From RFTU01 sp049423145 (GTDB taxonomy: Bacteria; Pseudomonadota; Gammaproteobacteria; Burkholderiales; Burkholderiaceae_C), in assembly GCA_049423145.1 (NCBI GenBank), contig JBMSQF010000080.1, forward strand, positions 1 through 8,694: a stretch of 8,694 nt of DNA, read 5' to 3'. Within the stretch, counting starts at the first letter, position 1. The number at the start of each line of letters is the position of its first letter. Shown one piece after another: positions 6,111 through 8,694 of this stretch. The notes beneath the pieces are model-generated. The model was not told the origin of the DNA, did not search any database, and saw only the letters and a program-made list of their open reading frames with translations. A program made the translations under genes and the position numbers.

Positions 6111-8694
6111 CACCACCACGTTGACCAGACGGCCGGGCACGATGACCACCTTGCGCGGCGCACGACCTTCGGCAAACCGGGCGAACTCCGGACTGGCCAG
6201 CGCAGCAGCCTCGATCGCCGCCGCGTCCGCCTGCGCCGGAACCCGGAGGCTGCCGCGCATCTTGCCGGCGATCTGAAGCACCAGTTCGATCTCGTCCTGC
6301 ACCAGGGCCGACTCATCGACCGCGGGCCATGGCGCATCCAAGAGTTCACCCTGCCGGGCTGCAAATCCGAGCGCCGTCCACAGGCCGTGGGTGATGTGCG
6401 GGCAGGCCGGATACAGGGCCCGCAGCAGCACCGAAACGCCCTCGCACAAGGCCGCCGCGTCACCGTCACCGCCCTCTGCGGTCGACGGCTTGAAGGCCTC
6501 CAGGGTATTGAGCAGCTTCATGCACCCCGAGACCACCGTGTTGTACTGCATGCGCTCGTAGTCGTAGCTCACCTGTTTGAGCACCAGATGCACCTCGCGA
6601 CGCAAAGCCTTGGCCTGGGCCCCCAGCGCGGCGCCGGAGAGGTCGCCCGCTGTCGCTTGGCGCAGCAAGGCCTCATGCTGAACGCCCAGCGCCCAGACCC
6701 GGCGCAGGAAACGGTTGGAGCCTTCGACACCTGCGTCGTTCCACTCCAGCGTCTGCTCGGGTGGCGAGGCGAACATCACGAACAAACGCGCGGTGTCGGC
6801 GCCAAAGCGGTCGATCAAATCCTGCGGGTCCACGCCGTTGTTCTTCGACTTGGACATGGTGCCCACGCCCTCGTAGTCGATCGGTGTGCCGGCCGGGAGA
6901 TCACCCTTGGCAGCCTTGAGCCGCGCGCCGATGATCTTGCCGCTGGCCTCGTCGAAGACGTTTTCCACCTCGTGCGGCCAAAAGTACTCGATGCCACCCT
7001 TGTCCGTGCGGCGCGAATAGATGTGGTTGAGCACCATGCCCTGGGTGAGCAGTTTGGTGAAGGGCTCATCCACCGTCACCAGGCGCAGGTCGCGCATCAC
7101 CTTGGTCCAGAAACGGGCATACAAGAGGTGCAGGATGGCGTGTTCGATACCCCCGATGTACTGGTCCATCCCGGGACTGCCGGCCGCGGCACCTTGTCCG
7201 GCCATCCAGTAAGCGGTGCCCGAACCCACCATGCGTTGCGCATCCTGGGGGTCGCAATAGCGCATGAAATACCAGGAGGAATCCACGAAGGTGTCCATCG
7301 TGTCGGTCTCGCGCCGGGCATCACGGCCGCAAGACGGACACTTCACCTTCAGGAAGGATTCGCACTTGTTCAACGGGTTGCCGCTGCCATCGGGGATCAG
7401 GTCCTCGGGCAGCACCACCGGCAGGTCCTCTTCCGGCACCGGCACCGCACCGCATCCGGGCTGCTCGGGCGTCCCGTCGCAGTGGATGATGGGAATCGGT
7501 GTGCCCCAGTAGCGCTGGCGGCTGATGCCCCAGTCGCGCAGACGCCAGGTGGTGCGCTTCTCGCCCAGGCCCTTGTCGGTCAGCAGGGTGGCCACGCGGT
7601 CGACGGCCTGCGCATAAGCCAAGCCATCGATCACGCCTGAATTCACGCAACGGCCCTGCTGCTTGTCGGCATACCAATCCTGCCAGCGGCTGGCGTCGAA
7701 GGTCTGTCCCTCAACGGCCACCACCGGCTGGATGCGCAGGCCGTACTTCAGCGCAAAGGCGAAGTCCCGCTCGTCGTGCGCCGGCACGCCCATCACGGCG
7801 CCATCGCCATAGCCCATGAGCACGTAGTTGCCCACCCAAACGGGCACTTCTGCGCCCGTCAAGGGATGCCGCACGCTCAGGCCGGTGGGTACGCCTTCCT
7901 TGTCCTTGGTGGCGAGTTCGGCCTCCGTGGTGCCGCCCTGTTTGCAGGCCTCCACAAACGCCGCCACCTTGGCATCACGCGCCGCAGCCCAGGCCGCCAG
8001 CGGGTGCTCGGGCGCGACCGCACAGAAAGTGACGCCCATGATGGTGTCGGCGCGGGTGGTAAAGACGTAGAGACGGCCGTCCTGGATGAGGGCCCCCTCG
8101 GCGTTGCAGATGTCGTGCAAAAACGCAAAGCGCACGCCAGCGCTCTTGCCGATCCAGTTCTCCTGCATCGCCTTGACGCGCTCGGGCCAACCGGGCAAGC
8201 CGTCCTGCACATGCCGAAGCAACTCCTCGGCGTACTGCGTGATGCGCAGGTAGTAGCCTGGAATCTCGCGCTTTTCCACCACAGCCCCGGATCGCCAGCC
8301 GCGGCCGTCGATCACCTGCTCATTGGCCAATACCGTCTGATCCACCGGGTCCCAGTTCACCACCTGGGTGCGCCGCTCGGCGATGCCCTTTTCCAGCATC
8401 TTCAGGAACAGCCACTGGTTCCACTTGTAGTAGTCGGGGCTGCAGGTGGCCACCTCGCGGCTCCAGTCGATGGCCAGGCCCATGGCCTTCATCTGCCCCT
8501 TCATGTGGGCAATGTTGTCGTAGGTCCATTGGGCCGGCGGCACGCGGTTCTTCATGGCCGCGTTTTCTGCGGGCAGGCCGAAAGCGTCCCATCCCATGGG
8601 CATCAGCACATTGAAACCCTTCATCCGCAGATGGCGGGCCAGCATGTCGTTGATGGTGTAGTTGCGCACATGCCCCATGTGCAGCTTGCCGCTG
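6108..8694 (-). CDS. leuS: Leucyl-tRNA synthetase (cut at its N-terminus by right window edge)
   Basis: Cytoplasmic class Ia synthetase that attaches leucine to tRNA-Leu and hydrolyses mischarged products. About 861 residues are visible; roughly 40–45 N-terminal ones lie beyond 8694, since the HIGH motif HMGH (8670–8681) sits almost at the edge, preceded by SGKL. The CP1 editing domain is intact: the Thr-rich TTRADTIM (8037–8060) and VPAHDERD, whose Asp (7773–7775) corresponds by recalled alignment to editing Asp345 of E. coli. A zinc-ribbon-like insertion is present, with CX8C (7452–7481) and CPSC (7329–7340); E. coli LeuRS lacks these cysteines, while the Thermus type has them. RETDTMDTFVDSSWYF follows. 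The KMSKS loop reads TMSKS (6846–6860), first Lys replaced by Thr, catalytic second Lys kept. The anticodon-binding and C-terminal domains end in VIVPGRLVNVVV, typical for the family. Its ATG-initiated frame inside the window starts within HMGH and is not the true start. First visible gene of leuS–lptE–holA. Confidence 0.97.
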   Translation of the reverse strand, partial: SGKLHMGHVRNYTINDMLARHLRMKGFNVLMPMGWDAFGLPAENAAMKNRVPPAQWTYDNIAHMKGQMKAMGLAIDWSREVATCSPDYYKWNQWLFLKMLEKGIAERRTQVVNWDPVDQTVLANEQVIDGRGWRSGAVVEKREIPGYYLRITQYAEELLRHVQDGLPGWPERVKAMQENWIGKSAGVRFAFLHDICNAEGALIQDGRLYVFTTRADTIMGVTFCAVAPEHPLAAWAAARDAKVAAFVEACKQGGTTEAELATKDKEGVPTGLSVRHPLTGAEVPVWVGNYVLMGYGDGAVMGVPAHDERDFAFALKYGLRIQPVVAVEGQTFDASRWQDWYADKQQGRCVNSGVIDGLAYAQAVDRVATLLTDKGLGEKRTTWRLRDWGISRQRYWGTPIPIIHCDGTPEQPGCGAVPVPEEDLPVVLPEDLIPDGSGNPLNKCESFLKVKCPSCGRDARRETDTMDTFVDSSWYFMRYCDPQDAQRMVGSGTAYWMAGQGAAAGSPGMDQYIGGIEHAILHLLYARFWTKVMRDLRLVTVDEPFTKLLTQGMVLNHIYSRRTDKGGIEYFWPHEVENVFDEASGKIIGARLKAAKGDLPAGTPIDYEGVGTMSKSKNNGVDPQDLIDRFGADTARLFVMFASPPEQTLEWNDAGVEGSNRFLRRVWALGVQHEALLRQATAGDLSGAALGAQAKALRREVHLVLKQVSYDYERMQYNTVVSGCMKLLNTLEAFKPSTAEGGDGDAAALCEGVSVLLRALYPACPHITHGLWTALGFAARQGELLDAPWPAVDESALVQDEIELVLQIAGKMRGSLRVPAQADAAAIEAAALASPEFARFAEGRAPRKVVIVPGRLVNVVV

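Noticed and set aside
6387..7640. 417-codon open frame on the plus strand opposite leuS
   Set aside because: It is entirely antisense to conserved LeuRS domains. Its composition (rich in His, Gly, Val, Ala, Arg) is what reverse-complemented high-GC coding sequence produces, and it shows no recognisable domain.

Overview
The window reads as a gene-dense, high-GC chromosomal segment of a betaproteobacterium, most likely Burkholderiales and probably Comamonadaceae. This rests on the protein sequences (a malate synthase of the G isoform, LptE- and HolA-type proteins of betaproteobacterial character), on the strong G/C preference at third codon positions, and on the gene orders argS–SPOR–dsbA and leuS–lptE–holA, which are familiar from that group. 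No database search was possible, so the placement comes from recognition only. All six genes are housekeeping genes, and nearly every base is coding.

Layout. Positions 1–1212 (minus) hold the N-terminal 404 codons of malate synthase G (glcB), cut by the left edge. A 123-bp divergent intergenic region (1213–1335) follows. It carries a TAGAAT -10-like box only 7 bases before the argS ATG, which suggests leaderless transcription. A plus-strand cluster then runs argS (1336–3084), a membrane-anchored SPOR-domain protein resembling FtsN (3081–3773, ATGA overlap with argS) and dsbA (3823–4485).

The plus-strand cluster meets a minus-strand cluster tail to tail: the 3' ends of dsbA and holA overlap by 29 bp. 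The minus-strand cluster, in transcription order, is leuS (enters from the right edge, 8694–6108, missing about 40–45 N-terminal residues), lptE (6108–5539) and holA (5536–4457). These are joined by a TGATG overlap and a 2-base gap, so translation is probably coupled.

Functionally, the left cluster combines arginine tRNA charging with a peptidoglycan-binding division protein and a periplasmic disulfide oxidase. The right cluster combines leucine tRNA charging, lipopolysaccharide export to the outer membrane, and the clamp-loader delta subunit of DNA polymerase III. glcB belongs to glyoxylate and glycolate metabolism.

I found no RNA gene, mobile element, CRISPR array, attachment site or convincing intrinsic terminator, and no evidence of a previously undescribed system. 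The points worth a second look are modest: the probable leaderless argS start, a LeuRS signature that reads TMSKS instead of KMSKS, twin-arginine-like signal sequences on DsbA and LptE, and the convergent dsbA/holA overlap.
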